Source: Syncephalis plumigaleata (lineage: Eukaryota > Zoopagomycota > Zoopagomycetes > Zoopagales > Piptocephalidaceae). Taken from it: a stretch of DNA of 33,402 nucleotides. The position numbers were made by a program, and so were the translations under genes. Shown here piece after piece: positions 8,561-20,215 of the stretch (position 1 is the first letter of the stretch; every line of letters starts with the position of its first letter). Under the pieces are notes generated by a model that was not told where the DNA came from, did no database searches, and saw nothing but the letters and a program-made list of their open reading frames with translations. The DNA lies in NCBI GenBank assembly GCA_025201365.1, contig JAIXMF010000133.1, positions 1 through 33,402 of the forward strand, written 5' to 3'.

Positions 8561-10906
8561 ATGCCCAATTCATATCGGGTAGGAGGTCCGAGTGGAAGAT
8601 CTAATCGCGTTCATGGATCACTCGTCGGCATACATGGCAAATCAGCTGTTAATGGCCCTCACAGAAACAGCAGCATACAACCCGTTACTAGTACTTCTAC
8701 CGCTACTTTTGCTACAACTTCCGGTAATACCATGACAACGGCAGCCTTACAGCATGAATTCAGTGATATGCCATTATTGGATACGAGCGATTTCTGTCAT
8801 TTAATGCTAAGAACGCTTGTCTCGCGTATGGTGGCGCGTGCCACTCCCTTCACTCATCTTACATCGACATCCACCCAGGTATTGGCCGAGTTACTTGCGT
8901 TGAAACTTGGACAACTAGCTAAAACGGTCAAGTTGGCAACAGAAATGGCGGGACGTACGCAGGCAACCCTTCAAGATGTGGCCATCGCACTAGATCGTGT
9001 AGGTACAGGTCATGCTGGATGTAACGCGGATAGTGAGGCAGGCTACGGCGGAGCAATCGATCGCGATCAGGGCGAGTTACGTCGTTGGTGTTTAAGTGAG
9101 GCTGAAACTAGCGTGAAGGCCATTGGCGGTAATGCAGTTACGGTACTTCATCAACTGGTACAATCAGGACGCGTACCACCTGCACCACCCTATTTAATCT
9201 ATGAATACAAAAGCGACGATGAGAATGATATGACATCAATGTCAATGAGCGAGGAAGATGAAGAGAGCGATACTGAATCAGCAGATATCAATATGGACAT
9301 AGATACACCGGTGACATTAACAGTAGACGACAATGTATCAGATCAATCACTACCCTCCTACATTCCACGACATTTACCTCCCTTACCATCCTATGATACA
9401 GCCATTGAACCATCTACTCATACATCTAGTAATACAGCTACAAATACAAATAATGCTGCTGTATCTACATCAACATCCATTCAAACGACAGAGCCATCGC
9501 AGAGTAATATAAAAGCTACCGCACCTGATATCACTCATCAAACTACACCAAAATCAAAGCGAAAACGATCTCGCCATCCTAATGCTGAACAAGCAGATCA
9601 ACTAGCATTAGCCGCTTTACACTCGAATGATACGGCAACCTTCATGGCCAGAACAATATTCAATCCATCTAGTATGAATACGAAACATCAATTTCTAGCC
9701 TATGAAGTACCCGACACCAACATTGATGATTTTATGCACATTAGTTATCCTGGTATATTTGCTACTGATGATAAACCGCGTGTTAGTGTAAAGCATATTA
9801 AACAGCCAGCACCGCCACCACCCGGATCTACAGTAAAAGGCCCGCAACTATCATTGTTAACGACACAGAAGCATATTAATGCAGCACCTATGGATACACT
9901 ATTTGGACCATGTGAGTTAGGCAAGGTGCCTTCAGTATCAGATACTGTACAACATTTAATGCAACCAGCCATCCTAGAACGTATAGTCACCAATAATCAT
10001 ACTATTCGTGGACGAGCACTACCTCCACCATCAGCAACGACATCGACGACATCGACATCAGCAGCAGCAGCAACATCTAGTAGTGGCACATCACTCATAG
10101 CTAAAATACCTGCTATATCAGCATCTACATCAACTGCAGCAAATGTCATACCAACTACACCTACACCCATTAGTATTAAAGTGAAATCTGCTCAATTATC
10201 AAAGAGACTAGCGGAAGCAGCAGCTGAAGATAAATCAACTAAAGCAACTACATCATCATCTAATAAACCGGCACCCTCTATTGTTAGTGTAGTACTTCCT
10301 AGTAAACCAACTTCTACTCCTACTCCTTCATCATCATCATCATCAAAGGTACCGGTAGAGAAGTCGCGCGATACATCAGACAAACTCGCTATATCCACTA
10401 CTACTACTACTACTACTACACATCCCGCTACATCAACACCATTGTCACCCATCATCAAATTGAAGTCTCCTCTATCATCTAGCACTACATCAGATACTCA
10501 TTCTACTACTACTACTACTACTTCAATGGCTGCACCATCCACACCATCCACACCTAGTACACCTTTACCAAAGATTAGATTAAAAATCGGTAAACTATCC
10601 ATTGGTCTACCGCAGACATCTCCATCTACATCGGCATCTACATCAGTATCTCCCTTACCTAAGCCATCCATTCCTACAGTAACAGCAGCACCCTTGTTAG
10701 ATACAAATGTAATGACAAGCAACGAACCAGAAGAGATTATCAATTGTATATGTGATGCACCCACCATCGATCATGGTAGATTTATGATTGCTTGTGATCA
10801 ATGTGCTACATGGTTTCATGGTGAATGTGTACATGTAGGGCCAGATACAGTACCTGATGGCACAGAATGGTATTGTCCACGATGTTCAACTACTAAGCAG
10901 TCATGA
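8561..10906 (+). CDS. TAF3-like protein: histone fold plus C-terminal PHD finger
   Basis: A single uninterrupted frame of 781 residues. Residues about 75-148 (TSDFCHLMLRTLVSRMVARA...LQDVAIALDRV) form a bromodomain-associated histone fold like TAF3, which pairs with TAF10 in TFIID. Residues about 215-245 are strongly acidic. Residues 250-720 are Ser/Thr/Pro-rich and low-complexity, with one more conserved-looking block near 365-490. Residues about 728-776 form a PHD finger: CIC, CDQC, HGEC and CPRC supply the C4-H-C3 zinc ligands, and M plus W (RFMIACD, ATWFHGEC) fit an aromatic cage for methylated H3K4. Histone fold at one end and PHD at the other is the animal TAF3 layout; budding yeast Taf3 lacks the PHD, to my knowledge. 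Expected role: link promoter H3K4me3 to TFIID. Another histone-fold/PHD cofactor cannot be excluded. Confidence 0.75.
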   Translation: MPNSYRVGGPSGRSNRVHGSLVGIHGKSAVNGPHRNSSIQPVTSTSTATFATTSGNTMTTAALQHEFSDMPLLDTSDFCHLMLRTLVSRMVARATPFTHLTSTSTQVLAELLALKLGQLAKTVKLATEMAGRTQATLQDVAIALDRVGTGHAGCNADSEAGYGGAIDRDQGELRRWCLSEAETSVKAIGGNAVTVLHQLVQSGRVPPAPPYLIYEYKSDDENDMTSMSMSEEDEESDTESADINMDIDTPVTLTVDDNVSDQSLPSYIPRHLPPLPSYDTAIEPSTHTSSNTATNTNNAAVSTSTSIQTTEPSQSNIKATAPDITHQTTPKSKRKRSRHPNAEQADQLALAALHSNDTATFMARTIFNPSSMNTKHQFLAYEVPDTNIDDFMHISYPGIFATDDKPRVSVKHIKQPAPPPPGSTVKGPQLSLLTTQKHINAAPMDTLFGPCELGKVPSVSDTVQHLMQPAILERIVTNNHTIRGRALPPPSATTSTTSTSAAAATSSSGTSLIAKIPAISASTSTAANVIPTTPTPISIKVKSAQLSKRLAEAAAEDKSTKATTSSSNKPAPSIVSVVLPSKPTSTPTPSSSSSSKVPVEKSRDTSDKLAISTTTTTTTTHPATSTPLSPIIKLKSPLSSSTTSDTHSTTTTTTSMAAPSTPSTPSTPLPKIRLKIGKLSIGLPQTSPSTSASTSVSPLPKPSIPTVTAAPLLDTNVMTSNEPEEIINCICDAPTIDHGRFMIACDQCATWFHGECVHVGPDTVPDGTEWYCPRCSTTKQS

Positions 10907-11196
10907 TAATATCATGATGATTATACAAGTATGCAGATATCCAGTTGAATAATCGTAAACAATGCAATGTATAAAAAAGTGATGACGATATAGTTGAATG
11001 TTAACTATGAGTAAGAAGAAGAAAGAGGACAAGTTTCTAGTCTAGATTGATTGCATTGTATGTAGTTTTTCTTTCATTAAAATATTAATAAATACAAGTA
11101 TCTTATAACTTATTTATTGAGTATTTCCTATTCTATATTTCTAATAAATTACAACGAATATATTACTATCTTGTAGTTAGTGATACACTCTAGTGA
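10907..11196. terminator. Convergent 3' region with opposing poly(A)-type signals
   Basis: 290 bases between the TAF3-like stop and the FANCM stop. AATAAA-type words occur on both strands: ATTAATAAATAC near 11085 on plus, and TTTATT near 11111-11116 (AATAAA on minus). They are positioned for cleavage and polyadenylation of the two converging transcripts. No gene is seen. Confidence 0.5.
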
Positions 11197-14100
11197 TCAT
11201 GGCGGTAATGAGCCATAATCATCGCTGTATGGCACTTCCTCTTTCTCACTTGAATCAGCAATGAAATCAGCTAGACTACCCATATCCTCATCGGTATCTT
11301 CTATAGATTCAGTGGGATTTGTGTATCGTCTCGTCATTTGATGTGGTAGATGTGATGGTCTACTATAACGCATCGTGTAGCCTGCACCTCCAAATAATCC
11401 ACGACGACCACCAAACTTGTTATCCGCTTGACTTAGCAATGATTCACGATAGAAGTTGCTTATATCCACTGCTGTCTCTTCAGGTTCATCTGCATCATCA
11501 TCATCATCAGCATCATCTGCAATAAAACTATTCGGTAGATCATGATGGTCACGATCGTCGTTCTCATCTTCATCGGCCGATGCATCTGTACCCGATACTT
11601 CTGCCTCCATTTCAAACCAACGATGTGCCTTCATTCTACCAGTTTGTCTCGATGGATTTCTAGTCTGAATACGTTGCGATGCCTCTATCGGTGATGATGA
11701 AGGCACATTATCTTGAATAGGAACTTCATTAGATATCGAATGAGGTAAATGAAGAGATGACGCTAATGGTGGAGATGATGACAATTCCGTTAAACGTCGA
11801 ATGGGATTGTTGCCACTACGATGTTGACCAGCACCCCGTTGAATAGGCAATGACGATGGAGGAGACGATGCTACTGGAGATGCTGCTTTACAATCAAGAT
11901 CGAGTGAATCTAATGATGCTTGATCTAGTGCCATTAGTAGATCATCATCTAGAGAGTCAAACTCATTATTGGATTCAGATGGCAACATGGAAGTGGTAAC
12001 AACATTCAACGTCTCATGCTTGTCGGATATTATCTCGGTAATACTTGTATCTCGTAATAATGCCGATAGATCCGGTAATTCGGTTAGATACAAATGACTT
12101 GGTAGTAGTTGATGTTTACTCTTTAGATTGCTATTACTACATGTATTAGTAAACACTCTACTAATTATGTCGTCTTTTTCCTCTTTTGTATCTCTAATAG
12201 CAGTCGATTCTTGTTTATCTAGTAGTTCCATCCATAATGAAGGATTACTAAGTGGAAATCCGTCATCATCTAGCATGTCATCCTTCATGTTCGTGTCATT
12301 CTCTTCAATCGATGAAGGTGTTGCTGTAATGGCACTTGGCATCACATAATCTGGTGGATCACTCGCTAATTCGTCATCTTCCATGTTTGACGGTGCTGTA
12401 GGGAATTCTAAATGCATCGGTATATCATTAATAGATTCTAGGCTGTCCTCCTTCGATGATTTCTCCTTGACCTGATCCGATCGAGTTAACGTAGATCGAG
12501 GCATGTTCCCGTCGATAGTAGCCTGCCATAGATCCGATTGCAACAAATGCCTACACATAATTGCTTCGTAATCACTAACAACATCGCTGTCATTATCTAG
12601 AACAAGTTCATCTATCGAGTACATTAGACGTACAAAGTCTAGAGTGTCGCGAGTATGCTCGATAAGATGAGTGGGCGTGACACGCGTTTGTCGTACGGTA
12701 AATCGACTAAAGTTGACCTTTGGTGCATTATCCATGTAGTAGCGACGTCTCCATTCCTCCTCTTCAATCTCTGATAGATATGGATCTTTGGCGTATTTCT
12801 TGGCTGCTGCAGATGTAGAATGACTTTTGCTACTGCTATTAATGATGGATCTACCAAATAGATGAAGTTTAGCAGTAGTAGTGGTAGTGTCATTACTATC
12901 ATCACAATGATGACTATTAGAATGTTGCTGATTGATAACACCATTATCTGTCGCATTGCTTATCGCTGAGTTAACCGCTTTGAAATGACATTGTGGTCTC
13001 ACATTCTCAGGTAAGATACGTGGATTGCCCGGACACATTCGAATGCAATCTGGATCCATTATGGCGCGTTGTACATTCTTGTACATGGTACGTGATTTCG
13101 CATATCGACTGGCTTCCTTGCCTTCAGTAAGCAATATGACAATACGACCTTCACGATGTCGACCAGTACGACCCATACGTTGCAACTAATTAGCATTACC
13201 CATTAGCAGTTATAACAGCTATTATTATTTATAATTACCATACGAGTGGGTGAGCTCTGTGCGTCAAAACAGATAATAAGATCAACATCGCCAATATCCA
13301 ATCCTTCCTCACCGATTGAAGTAGCCACCAATGTATTGTAGTAGCCACTTTTAAATAAATCTAGAACCTAGTATGAATACATGTACATGTTGGTAAATAG
13401 TCAGTATTAACATGAATACATATACTACTAACCTTTTGTTGTTCCTTTTGGCCAAATCCTTTTTGAACTTGATTCTTCGCCGTGGCACCTTCTCCTTCCT
13501 CCATTCCTTCCTCAGTCTCCTCTTCTTCGTATTCCTCAATATGCTTGGCCGATTTCGATGACTTGTTCGTTTTCTGTCGTTTATTCGAGTTGGTTTTCTT
13601 TTTCTTTTTACCGCTAGAACGCGTACCACGTCCAATAAATTGTGACGCTCGAATTAACGGCTGATAAGCGTTCAACACGTCAACAAGCTCACTAACAGAT
13701 TCGCGATACTCCGAGAACACCATCACTCGTGTGTCGCGACACTCGCTACCAATGGCGCCGCTTTCCTTGAGTTGTCGCTCATGTTGTTCGAAATGACCAC
13801 GTATGATTGAAATTAAACGCGTCACTTTGGGATGACTAGGTGCCGTGGATACCTTAACAGCTGCTCGCGCCACACGTAAACACTCGTTAAACGTCGGATC
13901 CTTGGTGATGGCGCCCTTTAACGGTGCTATCGCGACTAGAAACGATCGAATACCATGTTGAAGCATTAGATCCATCGAGTAAGCAAGTCGATGCAGTGTC
14001 ATTAGATCGCCAATCACCTTGGGTGACGCGTTACGTCCCATAGCACCGCGATAGTTCTGCATTGCTTTGATGACTTGAAATGGCGCCACCGATCCCGGAT

Positions 14101-15385
14101 CCTTATTGTAAAACTCGATGCCTGGGCCACCACGCGTACGATCAATAATCGGACGTATACAATTACTTAGCAGTTGGCGTATATTGGCAATAGGACCGGT
14201 TATCGGTATGGTTTGCACATCAAGCTGGCGATCATAGGTGTAGCGTCGTACCTGGTCCGTCTCCTCTGTACGAATCTCTATACGTGAAATACGTAGATTC
14301 TCCACAATTGACTGTACTACATCGGGATCACCACCTGGGGTAGCGGTAAGTGCCAACAAGCGTACTTGATATTCGCGTAGTGCACGAGCAATCTCACAAT
14401 ACGCGAAATTACCGGTGGCCTTGTGTGCCTCATCGATGACTAGACAGGATATTTGCTCGCGAGGACATATACCGCTTAGTAGATCTCGATGCATCGTCTG
14501 TGGTGTTAGGAAGAAAACACGCTTCTCTCGCCACAGTTTTGATCGTGCTTCAGGTCGAAGTTCTCCCGTTAGTTCAACCGTGTCGTGAATTGGTGTGTCA
14601 ACCATCTCGCGATATGCTTTAAGCTGCTGCGACACTAACGGCTTAGTAGGACATGCAAATACAATTTTAGTGTTGGAAAACCATCGATAATAGTTATACA
14701 TGACCACGGTGGCAATGAACGTTTTACCGAGACCTGTTGGCAGACAAGCGAGTGTATTGACAAACAGCGCTACTCGTATAATATCATATTGATAATCGCG
14801 TACCGGTCGATTATTTGGATAGATCCACGTTTGAAGAGCATCCTCATCGATAGGATGCACGCATTCACGACAATCCCATTCGGTAGTATCGAACTTTGGT
14901 GGTAATAAGGAACGTGCAGCAGCAGCAGTATTTGTTGTTGTTGTTGTTGTAGATACTACTGGCGAGGAGGAGGAAGATGGTGTCGATGTTGTCGGCATTG
15001 GTCGTGTAAAATAATCAGTAATGGTACCAGTAGCTCTTACCGCTCCATTAACTAGCGTTGATGGTACTGGTGGTTTCGATGTGATTGCACGCTGATAGGA
15101 TGGCTGCGTTGAACATGAAGAATACTGAGGTGTACTATTAGGTGAGTGTGGCGTATTAGAGGATGCAATAATAGTTGGCTGCGCTACGTTAGAAGGTTTG
15201 CTCGCAGCACTTAATAGATTACGTTCAATAGCTTCTAGTTCAGCGGCTGCTGCTGCATCAGCTTCCGCGCTGCCAAATGCAAAGTTGTCCCGTTCGAACG
15301 CATCCATAACGTCCATTAACAGATCGTCAGCCAATACATCGTCGAATTCGTCAAATTCATCATCATATTGCTCTGTATTTGTCAT
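11197..15385 (-). CDS. MPH1: FANCM/Mph1-type DNA helicase (translocase)
   Basis: Three exons (15385-13433, 13367-13239, 13185-11197) give 1356 residues. The protein opens with an acidic [16 protein letters not shown] stretch. Superfamily 2 motifs follow: Walker A PTGLGKT at about 215-221, [10 protein letters not shown] (Ia), DEAH at 318-321 inside [18 protein letters not shown] (III), then [18 protein letters not shown] (V) in exon 2 and [13 protein letters not shown] (VI) opening exon 3. This motif set is typical of FANCM/Mph1/Hef, a 3'-5' translocase that reverses stalled forks, unwinds D-loops and restrains crossovers. A 50-residue basic insert ([13 protein letters not shown]...) and an EEE tract lie near 620-640. 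The last 450 residues are acidic and disordered; no ERCC4-type nuclease or HhH domain is seen, as in fungal Mph1. TGTITDYF near 119-126 resembles a PCNA-binding box lacking its Gln. Start: first ATG after in-frame upstream codons without similarity. Confidence 0.93.
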
Positions 15386-15600
15386 AATGACCGGTAGAAT
15401 GAGACGCGAATTATAATAACATGAAATAGGCGAATTAAAAAAGTATACACGCGTAATAATACAGTAGAAATTATAAAGGGAAAACAAATTTATTTAACGT
15501 GATTATGACGCATACAAATACGCAGAGATATCCTCTTTCCATTTATTACTGTCTCTCTTTCCTTGCATTGACACTCTTTTACTTGCTGCATGTCAAAATA
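15386..15600. promoter_or_regulatory. Short divergent promoter, FANCM / F-box-JmjC gene
   Basis: 215 bases separate the two start codons. AT-rich, with TTATAAAGGG-like sequence at about 15471-15480 and ACGCGT at 15449-15454 (an MCB-type cell-cycle box in yeasts). An MCB site next to a replication-repair gene would make sense, but this is inference. Confidence 0.35.
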
Positions 15601-18600
15601 ATGTCTCAACTTGAACAAGAACGACAGTTGTCATTGGGTCGTTTACATCGACTGCCTGACGAGATTATAGGTCATCTTTTACTGGCACGATTCAGCGATA
15701 AAGTATTACAAATAGGTGTGCAGCAACCTTATATTCACAGCTAACAGCATATATGCTACTATTACTACTGAACATAGGAGCTGCTACTATGGGGTGCATG
15801 TAGTCGATGGTGTTATGTCCTATCTAGACAGGAGCCGCATTGGAGACAACGCTTTCTAGAATATTTGCTACATCGATTGACGGATGCCAAGAATTGCGAT
15901 GATAGCACGACGTCACACGTCTGTATCACTCGTCGACAAGCCATGATGCTATTCGATGGATCGTGGTTCTCTGCCATGCAACAACTACGACAAGTGGTAT
16001 CGCTTAACCGATCATATGCAGATATACTTGCTCAAGTGTCCAACAAAACATTGAGTCAACGATTCGATCATGCACCTGGTCTCTATTGGCCAATGCATAT
16101 ACCAGGTATGCGAACATCTAGTGCGGATTAGATCGTATTATACTGAATTTTATAGCAATGTAACTAGCGGTTAGATCATGGTACCTTTATGAAAGCTGGC
16201 GGTTAGCTCATTTGACATTGGAACACTTAATGGTACTGCACGCTCCAGACGAGCTTAAGCTTGATCTATTATCGACGAGCACTCTATCTAATGCACAATT
16301 CCAACGGGAATACAACGCCACATGCACACCAGTATTAATTGATGGATTGGCTACGAAATGGCCAGCTTATAGAGGTGCCTGGTCTATAGATGAACTAGTC
16401 AAGAAGGTGAGCACGCTGCTATAGATATGTAGATAACCATTCTATGAATGACACATTGATTATTACTAGTGGGGCGATGTTACATTTAGAGTGTCATTGG
16501 AACAGTCTGGACCGCGACCCGATCGTATTAGTCGATTTCATTTATCAATTCGCGATTATGTACACTACTGTAGACATCAACGAGATGCATCACCTATCTA
16601 TATATTTGATGCTGCATTCGGCGAGCGTACTCCTGCCATGTTATCTGACTATGAAGTAAGTTGACTACTACTACTACTACTACTAAAGAAGAGTAGCGTA
16701 TGATGATATTAACAGATTAGCATATCCATTAGATACCAATGTATTTTAAGCAAGATTACCTCGCTGTATTGAATGAGCCGCATCGTCCACCCTATCGATG
16801 GTTTGTTATGGGACCTGCTCGTTCAGGTAAATGGCCAATGACAAGCGATAGTAGAAGACTAATCGCGATACATCAAACTATGTAGGTGCATCATGGCATG
16901 TAGATCCATCTGGTACTTCGGGTGAGTGAGTTACTCCAACTATTAGGATAGATTGTATTAATCGGTATATCATGAATAATTAGCATGGAATACACTCGTA
17001 TCTGGACGTAAACGCTGGGCACTGTAAGTCAACCGACCATTTATAATGCAATAACTAATGATGCATCTATTTACACTAGTTATCCCAATCATGTCATTCC
17101 ACCGGGAGTCAAGGTGATCGATACTCACCGATCTATTAGCCAGAGTCCAACGTCATTGGCGTGGTATCAGGACGTCTATCCTACACTTGCTCCAGAGCAA
17201 CGACCACTTGAATGTATACAAGAACCGGGCCAAACGATATTTGTACCTGGTGGATGGTGGCATATGGTGCTTAATCTTAATGAGACCATTGCTGTAACGC
17301 AAAACTTTGCCGATGATCATAATCTAGAGGCGGTATGCGAGGAATTGGTCGATCTGCCCAAGGTAAGCAGTAGTAGTAATAGTAAAGAAATACGCTTTAT
17401 TGTTTATATCTCATTATCTAATTTATGACATGTTAGTTGTGGCCACATTTTGAACAAGGTGTCATCAAACAATATCCGCATCTAGAACCGTTTATGGCTA
17501 AATTCCGTAAAGATACCAAACCAACAAATGATCAACGAATTATTACCGAGGGATTCTCAACTAGAGATGCGTTCATTACCAGTTTCAAGGATATTGATTT
17601 ATGGATGCCACGCTGTGAATTAACTGTTCAGCGATACTTGGATAATATCAATGATGGCACGCTACTTGAATCTAAATCATCATCGGTGCAGCTAGCACTA
17701 CCATTAACCTTGATTGCACTTAGTACAGGTCAGAATCCCGTAAGTTTCATCAATACAACTGCTGCATGATTCATCGTTTCTATATCTATTTCTTTATTTA
17801 TTCATTCATTTATATGTTTCTAGGTATTTCGTGTAAATGAGCACTGGATTCTAAAATACTATGCTCATCTGGCTGCAGGTCATCGTGCCTACGAGATGGA
17901 AGTAAACGTTTTACAACAACTGTCAAGCCATGCCACCTTACAGCATAAACTACCACAACTACTAGCACATGGTCATCTTCACGATTTGCCCAAATCCAAC
18001 GATCAACAATGGTCATGGCCCTACATACTATGTCAACATCTCGATGGTGTATCTCTTCAATCGCTTATCCTAGATGATAAAGAGGAATACGTAGATTGGT
18101 CACAAGTAACCGAATGGCTTGCCGATACATTAGCAGGTAAGCTTTTCTGCTTGTACCTTTGTTTCCTCACTTGATACTCACACATCAATATCGAATATAT
18201 AGCGTTACATACATTGACCATTGAGGGTGATCAACCATTGACAACTTCACATACCACAAGTGATCCATCTTTCCGCCTATATTTGCAATCATTAGCTAAG
18301 CATTGTCAGTTACGACATCAATCATGGCGACACTTGCCACCATGGCTTATCGAGGATATCCCTCGGTATATTGAGCCATTTATGCAATGGTTAGATCATG
18401 GACGCATTGACATACAACAAGACGCATCTAGCATGTCAATTGAACTCATTGAGCAATGGTTATCGCGTGGCAGTATCATTCATGGCGATTTAAACGCTGC
18501 CAATCTACTCGGTGACCATTCGTATTCGACAGATGCAGCACAATGGCAAATATCAAGTATGATCGATTTTGCCGATACACGCTTTGGCGCTGATCCATTA

Positions 18601-18906
18601 TGGGATTTCATTCCACTTCATATATCAGCATTCGGTGGTGATACCGAACTATTCCATCTATTCCTCGATAGTTATCGGGCTAAAGTGCCTGACACATTCC
18701 TTGCAAGTACAAGTGACGAACCGGCTACAACACATACACCGCACTATCCTTTTGCATTGCATTATATACTAACATGTTATCTATTATTATGGCCTTACGA
18801 AGGAGTTATTCGATGGCTTGTATCGATTCGATCCGAGTTATGCTCGTGTGAATCATTACAACAATTGTCACAACAATTATGGACTGAACAAAATGATGAG
18901 GAGTAG
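15601..18906 (+). CDS. F-box / JmjC (JMJD6-like) / APH-type phosphotransferase fusion
   Basis: Eleven exons: 15601-15702, 15778-16105, 16168-16406, 16470-16655, 16733-16826, 16886-16921, 16984-17023, 17080-17362, 17437-17739, 17824-18136, 18203-18906. They sum to 2628 bases with all phases consistent: 875 residues. Residues 13-57 are an F-box (LHRLPDEIIGHLL...WGACSRWCYVLS). Residues about 200-430 are a JmjC domain very close to JMJD6 (PPYRWFVMGPARSG, GTSAWNTLVSGRKRWALYP, FVPGGWWHMVLNLNETIAVTQNF); the iron ligands are H321, D323 and H403. Residues about 538-830 form an aminoglycoside/choline-kinase-like phosphotransferase, with VNEHWILKYY (ATP lysine), HGDLNAANLL at 735-744 (catalytic D737) and MIDFAD (metal D763). 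The F-box suggests an SCF subunit; JmjC suggests protein hydroxylation or demethylation; the kinase substrate is unknown. As I recall, plant JMJ21-type proteins share this order. Its 3' end converges on MRTO4. Confidence 0.9.
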
Positions 18907-19035
18907 CTTTTAGAATATAATAAGTATTTAATTATCATATAAATGTATGTAGATTATACGTAAAGTAATCGTATATCATTGATATCAGTGATATTCAATT
19001 GCAATAACAGATGATGCACATTTACGTATGCTCAT

Positions 19036-20215
19036 CTAAAGTGTGTGCATCTCGTTGTCCTTCCAGTAGCCCAGTAGATTGATGTGGAAATCAGCAGTCT
19101 GCACCCAAAATAGTTTCTATTATAGCAAGCAGCATGTTAGCAACTAGACAGCCATCACACATTGTATAGAAATTCTATACACGTACCAACAAGTGAGCTT
19201 GATTGGGTGATAATGTATCGCCTTCATTACAAATGGTATACGGCTGATCAATGACGAGTTTACCTATTATTCATTCGTATACTCGTTATTAGTATGCTAT
19301 TATCTGTAGGTCATGTATATGTACACGCAATACATACCTCCATCACGTTTTAGTGGCATGCCCAATCCTCGTAGTTGAGTGTCCATGTTACCGGGGAATG
19401 GATCATCACCTCGCATTAACACGCCAGCGGGTATGGTAACTGTTGTCTCTGCCTTGTTACCGGTACGAGCGTAATCTGCTCGACGGAATGCATCGAAATA
19501 ACTAGTATGTATATAATATGTGCAGTATAGGCGAATAACATTCAATGTTAGATGATTATACTATATATACAGATACACTTGTATACTACTAACGTTTTCA
19601 CATCATCGAATGACTCGTTGGTGAACATGAGACCAACACCGCCTACAATTTGCTACATTACAGTCAACATTAGCAATCATATCATGCAATAATACCTAAA
19701 GTAATCATAATCCTACCGAGGAAAGCTTGTCAAAGTTTTCTTTATAAGCTGATTCCGGTGAGTCGCCTAGTGCTTTGATCAACACCTTGTTGCTACCAAA
19801 TAAGAATCTACAATTAAGTAAAATATCATCTCATTAGTAAGAATATCTACCTATACGAACAATAACTTACTGGCTGTTCTCCATCGTCTTACGCACTTCT
19901 TGCAAGTATTTATTACGCATATTGGATACAGAAAACAAAAAGACAGTGGAATACTTGTCGGCACACCCTCTAACCTGTATACGCGTACATTTATATATAT
20001 ATATCGATATTGTTAATACAAATAAGATACTACTACTACTAGAATAAGAGACTACTTACTTTCTCAATCAAACCTTCTTTGGCATCACGACCTTTACGTG
20101 TGGTCTGCGTTAAGGAGACTGATTACAATATAAGCAATAGTAACAATTAGCATAACTATAATCTACTATCCTACACATGATACGTACAAATCTTCTGTCG
20201 CTTTGATTTAGGCAT
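19036..20215 (-). CDS. MRT4: Ribosome assembly factor MRTO4/Mrt4
   Basis: Eight exons (20215-20188, 20118-20060, 19974-19871, 19807-19717, 19652-19594, 19501-19338, 19263-19187, 19116-19036) give 220 residues; human MRTO4 has 239. The start MPKSKRQK matches the family (MPKSKRNK). Further matches are LTQTTRKGRDAKEGLIEKVR, FLFSVSNMRNKYLQEVRKTM, FLFGSNKVLIKALG, GGVGLMFTN, DYARTGNKAETTVTIPAG and the C-terminal CNEGDTLSPNQAHLLKLF. Mrt4 is the nuclear relative of stalk protein P0; it occupies the P0 site on pre-60S particles and is exchanged for P0 late in assembly. The first exon is only 28 bases. Introns carry (TA)n and (TAC)n microsatellites. It lies 129 bases from the stop of the convergent F-box/JmjC gene. 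Confidence 0.95.

Noticed and set aside
9745-10767. Antisense frames opposite the TAF3-like gene
   Set aside because: They mirror Ser/Thr-rich repeat codons (ACA, TCA) of the real gene and give Val/Asp/Gly strings without domains.
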